Positions 28,266-37,442 of a stretch of 64,000 nucleotides of DNA are shown here, one piece after another (position 1 is the first letter of the stretch; every line of letters starts with the position of its first letter). The stretch is taken from NCBI GenBank assembly GCA_000171835.1, contig ABHC01000006.1, positions 124,001 through 188,000 of the forward strand. The letters are read 5' to 3'. The notes under the pieces were generated by a model. That model had not been told where the DNA came from. It ran no database searches and worked only from the letters and a program-made list of their open reading frames with translations. The translations under genes were made by a program, and so were the position numbers. The DNA is from an alpha proteobacterium BAL199 (GTDB lineage: Bacteria > Pseudomonadota > Alphaproteobacteria > Thalassobaculales > Thalassobaculaceae).

Positions 28266-29042
28266 GGGATAAGGGTGTGCCGAGCGATAACCGCCGCCGA
28301 ACTGCCCGTCGTCGACTAGCTCTTGTCGCTCCAAACGCTGTCCGACACGCGGAGCGAGGATTCCGACGGCAGTCAGGTTAGACTGCAAGGGCGCATATCA
28401 GTCGCGGCACGTCTGCAAGTTGAGCCGGGGGTCAATGTGAGCGTGGCCGGGGAAGGAAAGCGCAAACCAACGAGAGCGCGACGATCACCGGCGGCTGCGA
28501 CCAAGGCCATCAACCTGGCCCTCCAGGGCGGTGGCGCCCATGGCGCGTTTTGCTGGGGAGTGCTCGACCGCCTGCTGGAAGACGAGCGCATCAGCTTCGA
28601 CGGTATCAGTGCTACCAGCGCCGGCTCGATGAATGCCGCAGCTCTTGCCTTCGGGCTGATCGAAGACGGGCGCGACGGCGCCAAGCGGGCGCTCGCCGCG
28701 TTTTGGAAGCGGGTTGGAGAGGTTGGAGCGGCGAGCCCGCTGCAGCCCACGCTCTGGGATCGGATGCAGCACGATCACTCACTGCTGCACTCGCCGATGT
28801 TTCTGGCCTTCGACCTGATGAGCCGGGTGATGTCGCCCTACGAGTTGAACCCGCTGAACATCAACCCGCTGCGCCGGGTCCTCGAGGAGACTATCGACTT
28901 CGAGGCGATCCGGCGGCACTGCCCGGTGAAGCTGTACCTGTCTGCGACCAATGTCCGGACCGGCAAGATCCGGCTGTTCGGCAAGGAGGAGATCTCGGTT
29001 GACGCGGTCCTGGCCTCGGCCTGTCTGCCCTTTCTGTTCCAC

Positions 29043-29046
29043 ACGG
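29043..29046. repeat. Left target-site duplication (ACGG)
   Basis: ACGG directly left of the element; an identical copy is at 30624-30627. Removing one copy with the element restores the patatin frame. Confidence 0.75.
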
Positions 29047-29061
29047 AGCCTGTTGCTGAAT
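29045..29061. repeat. Left terminal inverted repeat of the IS
   Basis: GGAGCCTGTTGCTGAAT pairs with the right end at 30607-30623 with 2 mismatches in 17. Confidence 0.85.
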
Positions 29062-29135
29062 GAGTCTGGCTTGACGGCATGAAGCAGCTATCCGGTGATT
29101 TTGCCCTCAGACGGCATTTTTCTTGTCCAATTGCT

Positions 29136-30524
29136 TCAGTTCAAGAGCCATTTTCCACCCTTTCTTCCTCTGCGGACGGACTCCGAGTGTAGTTTTTTGA
29201 TGTTGTGGGCGGCGCAGTGCAGGTTCCATTCACCCTGGGTCTCCTGCTCCCCGCGCATCATGAATCCGTCTGCGCCCTGGGTCTCCTTCATTTGCCCGAA
29301 CACCGGTTCCACGGTCTGGCCGCGCAGCCGGTAAAGTTTTCGGCCCCGTTGGGTCAGGAGCTTACGCTCCATCTGGTCACGGGCACTCATGTCCCTGGGT
29401 ATACGGCCCCGGGGTGGTGGAGCATCACGCATCGCCTTGCGCTGCTTCCAATCCTTAGTGGTGGCGATCAGGTATTCGCATTCCGCTGTTTCCGTGGCCG
29501 CGTTCTCGTCAGACCAATAGCCCGCGTCAAACAGGCCAACCCCCAGCACCGCCTCGTCGCCGGTCACCGCCTCCATCATCGTCAGGGTCCGGGCAATCAT
29601 CGGGGCCAGTTGGCGAACGTCGTTGGCCTGGTTCGTCACATCGGTGGCGAGGATGATCTGGTCCGCCGTCACCACCGCCTGGGCATTGTACCCCTGGAGA
29701 TATCCCTTGCGGCTCTTCATGATCCGGCTGTCCGGGTCGCTCACGTTGGCCTTGGCCTCTTCCTTGACAACCGCCTCGGCTGTCTTCGGCTTCCGCCCGC
29801 GTTTGGCTTTTCCGTTCGCCTTTTCCTCGGCAATCCGGGCGTTGATCTTCTCCTGCTGCTCGACCCGTTGATGGTCGGCTTCGCGCAAGAGACGTTCATG
29901 ACAGGAGCGAAGACGGGACAGCCGATCTGACGGCTTCCTCAGCCCGACGGGAACATCGTCACCTCGGCCCTCCCCGAACATCCCGTCCTCGGCGGCATCG
30001 ATCGCCTCGGCCTCCGACAGCATGGCGGCAACCTCCGCCTCCAGGGACTTCGAGGTCTGGTTCGCCGCAAGCGACGCATTTGCCTTCACCTTGGTCCCAT
30101 CCAGCGCCACCACGCCCAACCGCACCAGCCCCGCCGCATGACACAGCTTCAGGACCTCCACGAACAGGGTCTCCAGGTCGCCCCGGTGCCGCTTGCGGAA
30201 CCGCGCTATCACGCTGTGGTCGGGAACCTCGGCGCACACGATCGTCCGAAACCCAGCATCCCGCACGCACAGGCGCTCGATCTTGCGGCTTGAGCGTTGC
30301 CCGTTCGCATACGCATAAACAAGGAGACTAACCATCATCCTCGGCGCGAACGGTGGCGCTCCCGACCCACGCTTCCGGTAGTGCGTCTCGAATGCCGATA
30401 GATCCATCAAACCCACGGCATCCAGAAGAAGGTGCACGAGGTCTGTGTCCGGAACCCAATCCGCCATGTCCACCGGCAGAAGAAACCGCTGCCTACGATC
30501 TGGTTCTCGGTAAAAATTTGCCAT
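29136..30524 (-). CDS. IS1182-family transposase
   Basis: 462 residues from ATG 30524; an in-frame TTG at 30539 is an alternative start, and a G-run lies between them. The N-terminal helix-turn-helix and DUF772-like region is followed by a DDE catalytic domain. Candidate catalytic residues are Asp142 (VALDGTKVKA), Asp333 (LFDAGYW) and Glu406 (VEPVFGQMK). A lysine/arginine-rich coiled segment (about 210-262) lies between the first two, as in other IS1182 transposases. It appears intact, so the copy may still be active. Confidence 0.93.
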   Translation of the reverse strand: MANFYREPDRRQRFLLPVDMADWVPDTDLVHLLLDAVGLMDLSAFETHYRKRGSGAPPFAPRMMVSLLVYAYANGQRSSRKIERLCVRDAGFRTIVCAEVPDHSVIARFRKRHRGDLETLFVEVLKLCHAAGLVRLGVVALDGTKVKANASLAANQTSKSLEAEVAAMLSEAEAIDAAEDGMFGEGRGDDVPVGLRKPSDRLSRLRSCHERLLREADHQRVEQQEKINARIAEEKANGKAKRGRKPKTAEAVVKEEAKANVSDPDSRIMKSRKGYLQGYNAQAVVTADQIILATDVTNQANDVRQLAPMIARTLTMMEAVTGDEAVLGVGLFDAGYWSDENAATETAECEYLIATTKDWKQRKAMRDAPPPRGRIPRDMSARDQMERKLLTQRGRKLYRLRGQTVEPVFGQMKETQGADGFMMRGEQETQGEWNLHCAAHNIKKLHSESVRRGRKGGKWLLN

Positions 30525-30606
30525 CTCCCCCCCCTTCAAATTGCCTCTCCCAACGGAATCAGGACCCCGTCAGTGGGTCAAGCGGAGATCGTCGGTGGAA
30601 CCGGTG

Positions 30607-30623
30607 ATTCTGCAACAGCCTCC
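30607..30623. repeat. Right terminal inverted repeat of the IS
   Basis: ATTCTGCAACAGCCTCC is the complement of the left end apart from 2 of 17 positions. Confidence 0.85.
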
Positions 30624-30627
30624 ACGG
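30624..30627. repeat. Right target-site duplication (ACGG)
   Basis: Second ACGG copy, directly followed by the patatin coding sequence TTGAAATAGAC (read as VEID from the joined frame). Confidence 0.75.
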
Positions 30628-31133
30628 TTGAAATAGACGGTGAGGCCTATTGGGACGGCGGATACATGGGTAATCCGGCGATCTTCCCGCTGATCTACCA
30701 CTGCGACTCGGCCGACGTGGTGATCGTGCACATCAACCCGATTTTCCGCGACGAGGTGCCGCGGACCGCGAGCGAGATCCTGTCGCGGGTCAACGAGCTG
30801 TCGTTCAACTCGTCGCTGATGCGCGAGATGCGGGCGATCGCTTTCGTAAGCAAGCTGATCGACGACGGTACCATCCGGCCGGGCGCCATGAAGCGTATGC
30901 TGATCCACGCCATCGCCGACGAGCCCTACATGCGCAGCCTGCAACTGACCAGCAAGCTCAATCCGGATCCGCAGTTCCTGCACCACCTGCACGGGATTGG
31001 TCGGGCCTGCGCCGACCGTTGGATCGACGAGACCTTCGACGCGCTCGGCAACCGCACCAGCATCGACCTCAACGGCACCTACCTCTAGGCTTGGGGTTTC
31101 AGTTAACCCGAAGCAGGTGTCCACCCCTGCCTC

Positions 31134-32021
31134 TTAATCCGCCGGTCGCCGCTCCGCCGGTGCCAGTGGAACGGTCATCAGGTCCTCGCCGACGACGATC
31201 GGCCCGTCGTAGATCGCGGCCATTTCGGCGACCATGCGTTCCTTCACGCCGGGCTGGTCGAGCTGTGGCAGGAGGTGGGTGAGGACCAGCATCCGGGCAC
31301 CGGCGCGCCTCGCCGTCTCCGCCACGTCGAGATGCGAGCCGGTCATGCGGCGGTAATCGGCGGTCAGTTCGGTGCCGGAGAGGAAGTGGTTCATGTGGAT
31401 AAGGACGTCGCAACCCGACGCAAATTCGATGAAGGGCTCGTACACGCCGCCGTTGTCGCCGGAATAGACGACCGACGTGCCATCGGTTGCCAGTCGGTAG
31501 GCTTGGCACGCCAGGTGCGGTTGGACGTGCCGGGCCGGGCCGACTGTGACCGTCCAGCCGCATCCCTCCACGGCATCGCCCGTTGAAACTTCCCGCAGGT
31601 CAGGAGCAGGCCTGGGGCGTTCTGTTCCGCCACCCCGCGCCTGATAGACCGCGAGGCTTGCCGGGCTCTTGACGCGCGCTGCGATGTCCCAGGCGAAGGC
31701 GCCATGCTCGCCGATCAGCCGGTCGGTCAGCTCGCGCAGCGGCGACGGGCCGAAGACCCTCAGCGGCGGGACGCTGTCCGCACCGTGATCCCAGCGGGTC
31801 AGGACCAACCGCGGATAGTCCATGATGTGATCGTAGTGGTAGTGCGTGAGGAACAGGTGGGTGACGTCGGTCGCCTTGTAGCCCGCCTCGAGCAGCCGGT
31901 TATGCGCCCCTGGACCATGGTCCATGACAATCACGTCGCCGCCCAGGTCGAACAGGTAACCCGAACTCTGGCGGCGCAGCGAGGGTGCCGGCGTACCGGT
32001 GCCGAGAAGCGTGATCTTCAT
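31134..32021 (-). CDS. MBL-fold metallo-hydrolase (RNase Z-like subgroup)
   Basis: 295 residues. The start MKITLLGTGTPAPSLRRQSS is the usual opening of RNase Z/arylsulfatase-like MBL proteins. THYHYDH gives metal ligands His60, His62, Asp64 and His65. GPARHVQPHLACQ, VYSGDNGG and LTHLLPQ supply the later His/Asp ligands. There is no signal peptide. These proteins hydrolyse phosphodiesters, sulfate esters or lactones; a tRNA-processing role is less likely because the RNase Z exosite arm is not evident. It is convergent with the split patatin gene. Confidence 0.85.
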   Translation of the reverse strand: MKITLLGTGTPAPSLRRQSSGYLFDLGGDVIVMDHGPGAHNRLLEAGYKATDVTHLFLTHYHYDHIMDYPRLVLTRWDHGADSVPPLRVFGPSPLRELTDRLIGEHGAFAWDIAARVKSPASLAVYQARGGGTERPRPAPDLREVSTGDAVEGCGWTVTVGPARHVQPHLACQAYRLATDGTSVVYSGDNGGVYEPFIEFASGCDVLIHMNHFLSGTELTADYRRMTGSHLDVAETARRAGARMLVLTHLLPQLDQPGVKERMVAEMAAIYDGPIVVGEDLMTVPLAPAERRPAD

Positions 32022-32098
32022 CTCTGCATTCTAGGCTCGGGTCGGTGGGTAGGTGAAGAAGTCACGGCCGTACCGAGCGTCCGGCGTATGGCAGCACC

Positions 32099-33166
32099 CT
32101 AACCGACCACCAGGGCAATCCGGTCGCCGAACCGGATCGTCACGCCGGTGCCCGGCGCGAGTGGGGCGTGAACCCGTTCGTCGACCACGAACAGCTCGCC
32201 GACCGGCGAGTCCACCGTGTACTCCATATGCTTGCCCAGATAGGCGGTCTTCAGCACGGTCCCGGCGAGGCCTTCACCCCCCTGGGTGTCGAGCAGCACC
32301 GATTCCGGCCGGATCGCGGTCTGCACCGGGCCGACCGGCAGGCCACGGCTCGGCACCTGGACCTCGACCCCGCCGATCGACACTCGGGCATGAGTTCCGT
32401 CGACCGACAGAATGTCGGCGCTGACCATGTTCGCATCACCGATGAAGTCGGCGACGAAGCGGTCGGCGGGCTGCTCGTACAACTCGCGCGGCTTGCCCTC
32501 CTGGGCGATTTCGGCGTTGCGCATGACGATCACCTTGTCGGAGACCGCCAGCGCCTCCTCCTGGTCGTGGGTGACATAGACCACCGTCAGGCCGAGCGAT
32601 TGCTGGATGTCGCGGATCTCCTCGCGGACCCGGCGGCGCAGCTTGGCGTCCAGGTTGGACAGCGGCTCGTCGAACAGCAGGACCTGCGGTTCCAACACCA
32701 GCGCGCGCGCCACAGCCACGCGCTGCTGCTGTCCGCCGGACAACTCGCTCGGCAGGCGCGGGCCGTAGCCCTTCAGCCCGACCAGTTCTAGGCCCAACTC
32801 GGCTTTGGCGTGCGCCTCGGCCTTGGGCGTACCCGAAACCACGAAGCCGTAGGCGACGTTCTCGATGACGGTCATGTGCGGGAACAGGGCGTAGGACTGA
32901 AATACCATCGACACGTCACGCCGGGTCGCTGGCAAACCGGTGACGTCGTCGTCGCCGATCAGGATGCGCCCCGCCGTCGCCAGTTCCAGGCCGGCGACCA
33001 GGCGCAGGGTGGTGGTCTTCCCGCAACCGCTGGGGCCGAGCAGGGTGGCCAGGGAGCCGGCCTCGACCACGAAGGAGATGGCGTTGACCGCCACCACTTC
33101 GCCGAACGCCTTGGTCACGCCCTCGAAACGGACGGAGCTGGCGCGGCCGCCGAACGAGACCGTCAT
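32099..33166 (-). CDS. ABC transporter ATP-binding protein, FbpC/PotA-like
   Basis: 355 residues. Walker A is GPSGCGKTT, the Q-loop is MVFQSYALFPHM, the signature is LSGGQQQRVAVARAL, and Walker B is VLLFDEPLSNLD with the H-loop in YVTHDQEEAL. A C-terminal TOBE region starts at about 280. It energises an importer at the inner membrane. The ATG overlaps the permease stop by four bases (ATGA), so translation is coupled. Operon order is binding protein, permease, ATPase. TOBE-type ATPases serve iron, spermidine, phosphonate and similar importers. Confidence 0.93.
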   Translation of the reverse strand: MTVSFGGRASSVRFEGVTKAFGEVVAVNAISFVVEAGSLATLLGPSGCGKTTTLRLVAGLELATAGRILIGDDDVTGLPATRRDVSMVFQSYALFPHMTVIENVAYGFVVSGTPKAEAHAKAELGLELVGLKGYGPRLPSELSGGQQQRVAVARALVLEPQVLLFDEPLSNLDAKLRRRVREEIRDIQQSLGLTVVYVTHDQEEALAVSDKVIVMRNAEIAQEGKPRELYEQPADRFVADFIGDANMVSADILSVDGTHARVSIGGVEVQVPSRGLPVGPVQTAIRPESVLLDTQGGEGLAGTVLKTAYLGKHMEYTVDSPVGELFVVDERVHAPLAPGTGVTIRFGDRIALVVG

Positions 33167-35382
33167 GCGGGTTGTCCTCCGATTTCCAGTTTGGCGGCGC
33201 TGCGGCGGCCGAGGCGGCGTTCTCCGACCAGCAACTGCAGCAACAGGATGGCCACGAACATGATGACGATCAGCACCGAGGAGTAGGCGATCGACAGGCC
33301 GTAGTCGTTGTTCTCGACCCGACCAAGGATGTAGGCAGTCGCCATGTCGTATTCGGCGCTGACCAGGAAGATCACGGCACTGATCGCGGTCATGGCCCGC
33401 ACGAAGCTGTAGACCAGGGCCGCCAGGATGGCCGGGCGCATCAACGGCAGAACAACCCGGCGAATAGTCTGCCAACTGCTGGCACCCAGCGTCAGCGACG
33501 CTTCGTCCAGGCTGGAGTCGAGCTGGCTCATCGAGGCGATGCCGGCGCGCACCCCGACCGGCATGTTTCGGAACACGAACGAGATCACCAGGATGATCCC
33601 GGTGCCGGTCAGCTCGAGCGGCGGCACGTTGAAGGCGAGCACGTAGCTGACGCCGATCACCGTGCCGGGGATCGCGAAGCTGAGCATGGTGCCGAACTCG
33701 AAAGCCTGCTTGCCGAGGAAGCGCTGGCGCACCAGCAGGTAGGCGGTCAGCAGGCCGATGGCGGCGGTCAGCGGCGCCGAGATCGCCGAGATCGCGATGG
33801 TCGTGAAGAATGAGTTCCAGGCACCGCCGCTCCACACCCAGCCGTGGTCGCCGACCGTGATGCCGAACGCGTCGATGTAGTGCCTCAGGGTCAGCGTATG
33901 GTCGAGGCCCCAGAGGTTGACGAAGCCACCGAACAGGATGGTCGCGTACAGCACCGCGGTCATGACCGCCCACGGGATGGTGACGCCGAAGATCAGCGTG
34001 GCGAACCGGCCGGGCAGAGGCACCGCGATCCCGGCGTCTCCCTTGCCGGTGACCGACGTGTAGGACTTGCGGCCAAGCCAACGGCGCTGCGCGTAGAACG
34101 CCAGCAGGGTGAAGAACAGCAGCACCAGGGCAAGCACTGAGGCGCGGCCCTGGTCGTACTGAGCGCCGACGATCGCGAAGAAGATCTCAGTCGACAGAAC
34201 GTTGAAATTTCCGCCCAGCACCATCGGGTTGCCGAAATCGGCCATGCTTTCGATGAAGCCGAGCAGAAAGGCGTTGGCGAGGCCCGGCCGCATCAACGGC
34301 AGCGACACGGTGCGCAGCGTGGTCCAGGCATCCGCCCGCAAGGTTTGGGCGGCCTCCTCGACCGACGGGCTGACTCCCTCGACCACGCCGATCAGTACCA
34401 GGAAGGCGATCGGGGTAAACGCCAGCATCTGGGCGAGCCACACCCCGCTGAACCCGTACAGCCAGCGGCTGGCCGGGATGCCGAACGCAGCTTCCAGGAA
34501 CTGGGTAATCGCGCCCGATTGACCGAACAGCAGGATCAGGGCGAGGCCGATGACGAAGGGAGGCGTGATGATCGGCAGCACGGTCAGGCCGCGGAACAGC
34601 CGCTTGGCTGGAAACCCAGTGCGCGTCACCACCAGCGCGAAGGCCAATCCCAGGAGAGTGGTTCCAGCACCGACCGCCACCGCCAGCGCCAGGGAGTTCC
34701 ATGCCACCCCGCACGCCCGGTGGCTGTAGACGCAGTCCAGGCCCCAGATCTTGCCGGTCAGCAGTTTGTCGAGCAGGGCAGCAAGCGAGAACAGCCCCTC
34801 GTTGGTCTGCAACGCGCTGATCAGGATGCGGGCGACTGGGAAGAAGATGAACAGGGCGACGACCATGACGATCAGGCCGATCGACCCGACCACGAAGCCG
34901 TCGCCGTTCACCGCGCCGCGGGCGGCGCAGCCGAGCGTGAACAGGAAAAACAGGCCGGTCCCGGCGAGCAGGGCGCCGTAGCCCATGCCGAACTGCCGGT
35001 CGCCGAGCGGGCCGTACCAGGCTTCCAGAAACCCAGCGTTCCAGCCGCGCAGGCCAACCGTGAAACCCTGGCCGAGGATGTAGGCGACGCCGAGTCCGCC
35101 TACCAGCAGCAGCACGTTCTGCGTGAATCGTTCGGTGCTGGGCCGGCCCAGCGCCAGCGCCGGCAACAGCAGGAACCCGGCGATCGGCCACAGCCAGGGC
35201 TTGGCGCCCTGGAGCAGCAATACGATCGCCGGCGCATAGTCCGGGTCGAATGGATAGCCGTCGAACAGCCAGCCGAATCCCCAGAATCCGTCCTCGACGG
35301 CATACCAGGGAAGCAGCAGAAAACCTGCCAATCCCACCAGCTGCCAGCCGAGGACGTACCTGCCTATTCCCAGGCCATTCAC
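33163..35382 (-). CDS. ABC transporter permease, fused double-domain (FbpB-like)
   Basis: 739 residues from a GTG start, with two homologous permease halves. Each half has an EAA-type loop: EEAAQTLRADAWTTLRTVSLP in the first and DEASLTLGASSWQTIRRVVLP in the second. Roughly 13-14 membrane helices are expected, including extra N-terminal ones. Fused permeases of this type are typical of ferric-iron, thiamin and 2-aminoethylphosphonate importers. The length exceeds usual FbpB (about 500-560) because of about 200 additional N-terminal residues with several hydrophobic segments. Confidence 0.92.
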   Translation of the reverse strand: MNGLGIGRYVLGWQLVGLAGFLLLPWYAVEDGFWGFGWLFDGYPFDPDYAPAIVLLLQGAKPWLWPIAGFLLLPALALGRPSTERFTQNVLLLVGGLGVAYILGQGFTVGLRGWNAGFLEAWYGPLGDRQFGMGYGALLAGTGLFFLFTLGCAARGAVNGDGFVVGSIGLIVMVVALFIFFPVARILISALQTNEGLFSLAALLDKLLTGKIWGLDCVYSHRACGVAWNSLALAVAVGAGTTLLGLAFALVVTRTGFPAKRLFRGLTVLPIITPPFVIGLALILLFGQSGAITQFLEAAFGIPASRWLYGFSGVWLAQMLAFTPIAFLVLIGVVEGVSPSVEEAAQTLRADAWTTLRTVSLPLMRPGLANAFLLGFIESMADFGNPMVLGGNFNVLSTEIFFAIVGAQYDQGRASVLALVLLFFTLLAFYAQRRWLGRKSYTSVTGKGDAGIAVPLPGRFATLIFGVTIPWAVMTAVLYATILFGGFVNLWGLDHTLTLRHYIDAFGITVGDHGWVWSGGAWNSFFTTIAISAISAPLTAAIGLLTAYLLVRQRFLGKQAFEFGTMLSFAIPGTVIGVSYVLAFNVPPLELTGTGIILVISFVFRNMPVGVRAGIASMSQLDSSLDEASLTLGASSWQTIRRVVLPLMRPAILAALVYSFVRAMTAISAVIFLVSAEYDMATAYILGRVENNDYGLSIAYSSVLIVIMFVAILLLQLLVGERRLGRRSAAKLEIGGQPA

Positions 35383-35400
35383 GTCAGTGGTGCCGGCCGA

Positions 35401-36438
35401 TCACTGCGGCAGCGGCTTGACGTCGGTATCCCACTTCTCGAGAAGCCGGCGACGCTCGTCCGACGAGCCGTACTTCACGAAGTCGTAGTCGATCAGCTTG
35501 ATCGTCTCAAGATTCGGCGATTCCTTGGCCGGCTTGGCGGCCTTGTTCGACATCACCTGATAGGCCTGGGCCTGCACGGCCAGTTCCTGGATGTCGGCCC
35601 GCAGGGCGAAGTCGTAGAACTTCTTCGCTTCGTCCAGATTGCGAGCATCCTTGATGATGCTCATCGAGCCGATTTCGTAGCCGGTGCCCTCGCAGGGCGC
35701 GACGACCACCACCGGGAAGCCGGAAACCACCTGGGTCACGGCGTCGTGCAGGAACACGATGCCGACCGTGGTCTCGCCGCGGGCAGCAGCCTTGATCGGG
35801 GCCGAACCCGACTTGGTGTACTGGTTGATGTTCTTATGCAGGGCCTTCATGTAGTCGAAGCCCTTCTCCTCACCCATGATCTGGATGATGGTGGCCAGCG
35901 TGGTGTAGGCGGTACCGGATGAGTTCGGGTTGGCCATCTGCACGTGGCCCTTGAACTCCGGCTTGATCAGGTCGGCCCAGCACTTCGGCTCGGGCAGGCC
36001 GGCCTTGGCCAGCAGATCCTTGTTGTAACCGAAGCCCAGCGCGCCGGCGTAGATGCCGATGGTCTTGTCGCCGGCAGCCTTGGCCTGCGACAGCGCCCAG
36101 TCCTGCAACTCCTTGCGCATCGGAGAATCATACGCCTGGGTCAGGCCTTCCTCGGCCGCCTGCAGGTGCGGGTCGCCGGTGCCGCCCCACCAGACATCGC
36201 CCTTCGGGTTGCTCGCCTCGGCCTTGATCTGGGCGAAGGTCTCGCCCGAGCTCTTGCGGGTCATCGCCACCTTGATGCCGGTCTCCTTCTCGAAGGACTC
36301 GACCATCAGGTTGCACCACTCGATCTGCGGGCTGCAGTAGAGCGTCAGCTTGCCGGCGGCCGTGGCCGGGCCGGTGCCAAGTCCGAGCAGCCCGGCGGCC
36401 AGCACCCCAAGCCCGGCAACCCGTGCGATTCGATGCAT
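35401..36438 (-). CDS. ABC transporter substrate-binding protein (FbpA/AfuA-like)
   Basis: 345 residues. ATG 36438 follows GGAGGGAAGC and starts a signal peptide (MHRIARVAGLGVLAAGLLGL, cleavage likely after ATAA near residue 31). The mature start is KLTLYCSPQIEWC. FEKETGIKVAMTRKSSGETF and DVWWGGTGDPHLQAAE are typical of the periplasmic iron/phosphonate type 2 binding-protein cluster. The permease gene follows after 18 bases. Two cysteines near the mature N-terminus could form a disulfide. The ligand (Fe3+, phosphonate or other) cannot be decided. Confidence 0.9.
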   Translation of the reverse strand: MHRIARVAGLGVLAAGLLGLGTGPATAAGKLTLYCSPQIEWCNLMVESFEKETGIKVAMTRKSSGETFAQIKAEASNPKGDVWWGGTGDPHLQAAEEGLTQAYDSPMRKELQDWALSQAKAAGDKTIGIYAGALGFGYNKDLLAKAGLPEPKCWADLIKPEFKGHVQMANPNSSGTAYTTLATIIQIMGEEKGFDYMKALHKNINQYTKSGSAPIKAAARGETTVGIVFLHDAVTQVVSGFPVVVVAPCEGTGYEIGSMSIIKDARNLDEAKKFYDFALRADIQELAVQAQAYQVMSNKAAKPAKESPNLETIKLIDYDFVKYGSSDERRRLLEKWDTDVKPLPQ

Positions 36439-36493
36439 GCTTCCCTCCATGCGCCCGCAGGTCGTGGTGCCTCGGGCGGCGGTTTGTCGTTGC

Positions 36494-36518
36494 GACGGAT
36501 CGCACGTGCCGATCCGTC
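36494..36518. promoter_or_regulatory. 25-base inverted repeat upstream of the binding-protein gene
   Basis: GACGGATCG (36494-36502) and CGATCCGTC (36510-36518) are perfect 9-base arms around CACGTGC. The centre GCACGTGC is itself a palindrome. The site lies 56-80 bases before the ATG at 36438 and 79 bases from the divergent phosphatase gene. Such a symmetric element fits a dimeric repressor site or a leader hairpin. Function is inference. Confidence 0.5.
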
Positions 36519-36596
36519 TGTTCGACATTGTTCAAAATATATCGGCGTGCTGCAATGAATCCGACGATAACCATCCGAAATTGAGGCAAATCGGCG

Positions 36597-37442
36597 ATGA
36601 CAGCTCGTGGTGCGGTGACGCAGCAGGTTCAGGATCGGCTGGCTTTCGCCGAAGACGTGGCACGCCGGGCCGGCGTTCTGGCCCTGCGGTACTTTCGCGA
36701 GCGCGATGTCCTGGTGGTCGAAACCAAGGGCCAGCAGGACGTGGTTAGCCGAGCCGACCGCGAGGTCGAAGATCTGATTCGCGGGGCGTTGGCGGAGCGG
36801 TTTCCGAATGACGGCTTCATCGGCGAGGAAACCGGTGGCGATGGCTCGTACGCGTCAGGGCCGGTCTGGGTGGTCGATCCGATCGACGGCACCCAGTGCT
36901 TCCTGTCCGGGCTGCCGACATGGTGCGTGTCGATCGGGCTGATGGTCGACGGCGGGATCGCCGCCGGTGTCATCGTCGATCCCTGTTCCGAGGAATGTTT
37001 CGTGGGCGCGGTTGGCGGCGGCGCGGCCTGCAACGGCAGGCCGATCGCACCCGCCGACGTCGCGGACTTTCGGTCGGGCCTGACCGAGGTCGGCTTCTCG
37101 TTCCGGGTGCCCAAGGCGCCGACGGTGTCGTTCATCGACCGATTGATCGACTCGGGCGGCATCTATCACCGCTCGGGCTCGGGTGCTCTCGGTCTCGCCC
37201 ACGTCGCGGCCGGCCGTTACGTCGCCTACATCGAGGGCCACATGAACTCCTGGGACTCGTTTGCCGGCGCCGCACTGGTTCTGGCGGCCGGCGGTTGGAT
37301 CAACGACCTGACCGCCAATGACGGGGTCACCGGCGGGGCGATCGTGATGGCCAGCGGTCGGCGGCTGGCGGAGCAGTTTTACGCGCTGGCCGGTGAGGCG
37401 GGCTACGACCTCCCCGAACCGCCGCCGGAGTTCGCCCGATGA
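36597..37442 (+). CDS. Inositol monophosphatase family protein
   Basis: 281 residues. The metal-binding motifs are GEETGG (about 76-81), DPIDGT (94-99) and WDSFAGAALVLAAGG, the WDxxAG signature. The family uses Mg2+ to hydrolyse inositol phosphates, histidinol phosphate, fructose bisphosphate or PAPs. It is transcribed away from the FbpA-like gene and overlaps the downstream SDR gene by four bases (ATGA). The substrate is unknown. An inositol or sugar-phosphate role beside an SDR is plausible, and HisN-type histidinol phosphatase is an alternative. Confidence 0.9.
   Translation: MTARGAVTQQVQDRLAFAEDVARRAGVLALRYFRERDVLVVETKGQQDVVSRADREVEDLIRGALAERFPNDGFIGEETGGDGSYASGPVWVVDPIDGTQCFLSGLPTWCVSIGLMVDGGIAAGVIVDPCSEECFVGAVGGGAACNGRPIAPADVADFRSGLTEVGFSFRVPKAPTVSFIDRLIDSGGIYHRSGSGALGLAHVAAGRYVAYIEGHMNSWDSFAGAALVLAAGGWINDLTANDGVTGGAIVMASGRRLAEQFYALAGEAGYDLPEPPPEFAR

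Larger units (their letters stand above)
29047..30623 (-). mobile_element. IS1182-family insertion sequence
   Basis: About 1577 bases carrying one transposase gene on the minus strand. The ends form inverted repeats: GGAGCCTGTTGCTGAAT at 29045-29061 and the complement of 30607-30623 (GGAGGCTGTTGCAGAAT) match at 15 of 17 positions. ACGG flanks both sides (29043-29046 and 30624-30627). The first two bases of the left repeat (GG) coincide with the end of that ACGG. The exact left boundary is thus uncertain by two bases, and the duplication could be 4 bases (ACGG) or 2 bases (AC). The host gene is patatin-like. Confidence 0.9.
28437..31088 (+). pseudogene. Patatin-like phospholipase, split by an IS1182-family element
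   Basis: The 5' part (28437-29046) encodes the oxyanion loop GGGAHG and the nucleophile motif ATSAGS. The 3' part (30628-31088) encodes YWDGGYMGNP with the catalytic Asp. The insertion therefore separates the two halves of the Ser-Asp dyad. Removing the element and one copy of the ACGG target repeat joins LPFLFHT to VEIDGEAYW and gives a continuous frame of 357 codons (356 residues). No other stop or frameshift is present. GTG 28437 is a likely start; a TTG at 28323 in the same frame is possible. The left fragment as it stands ends eight codons into the element-side sequence. Recent inactivation is inferred. Confidence 0.92.

Noticed and set aside
31089-31133. Weak inverted repeats between patatin and the MBL gene as a terminator
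   Set aside because: Stems are only about 5 bases with mismatches and no T-run.
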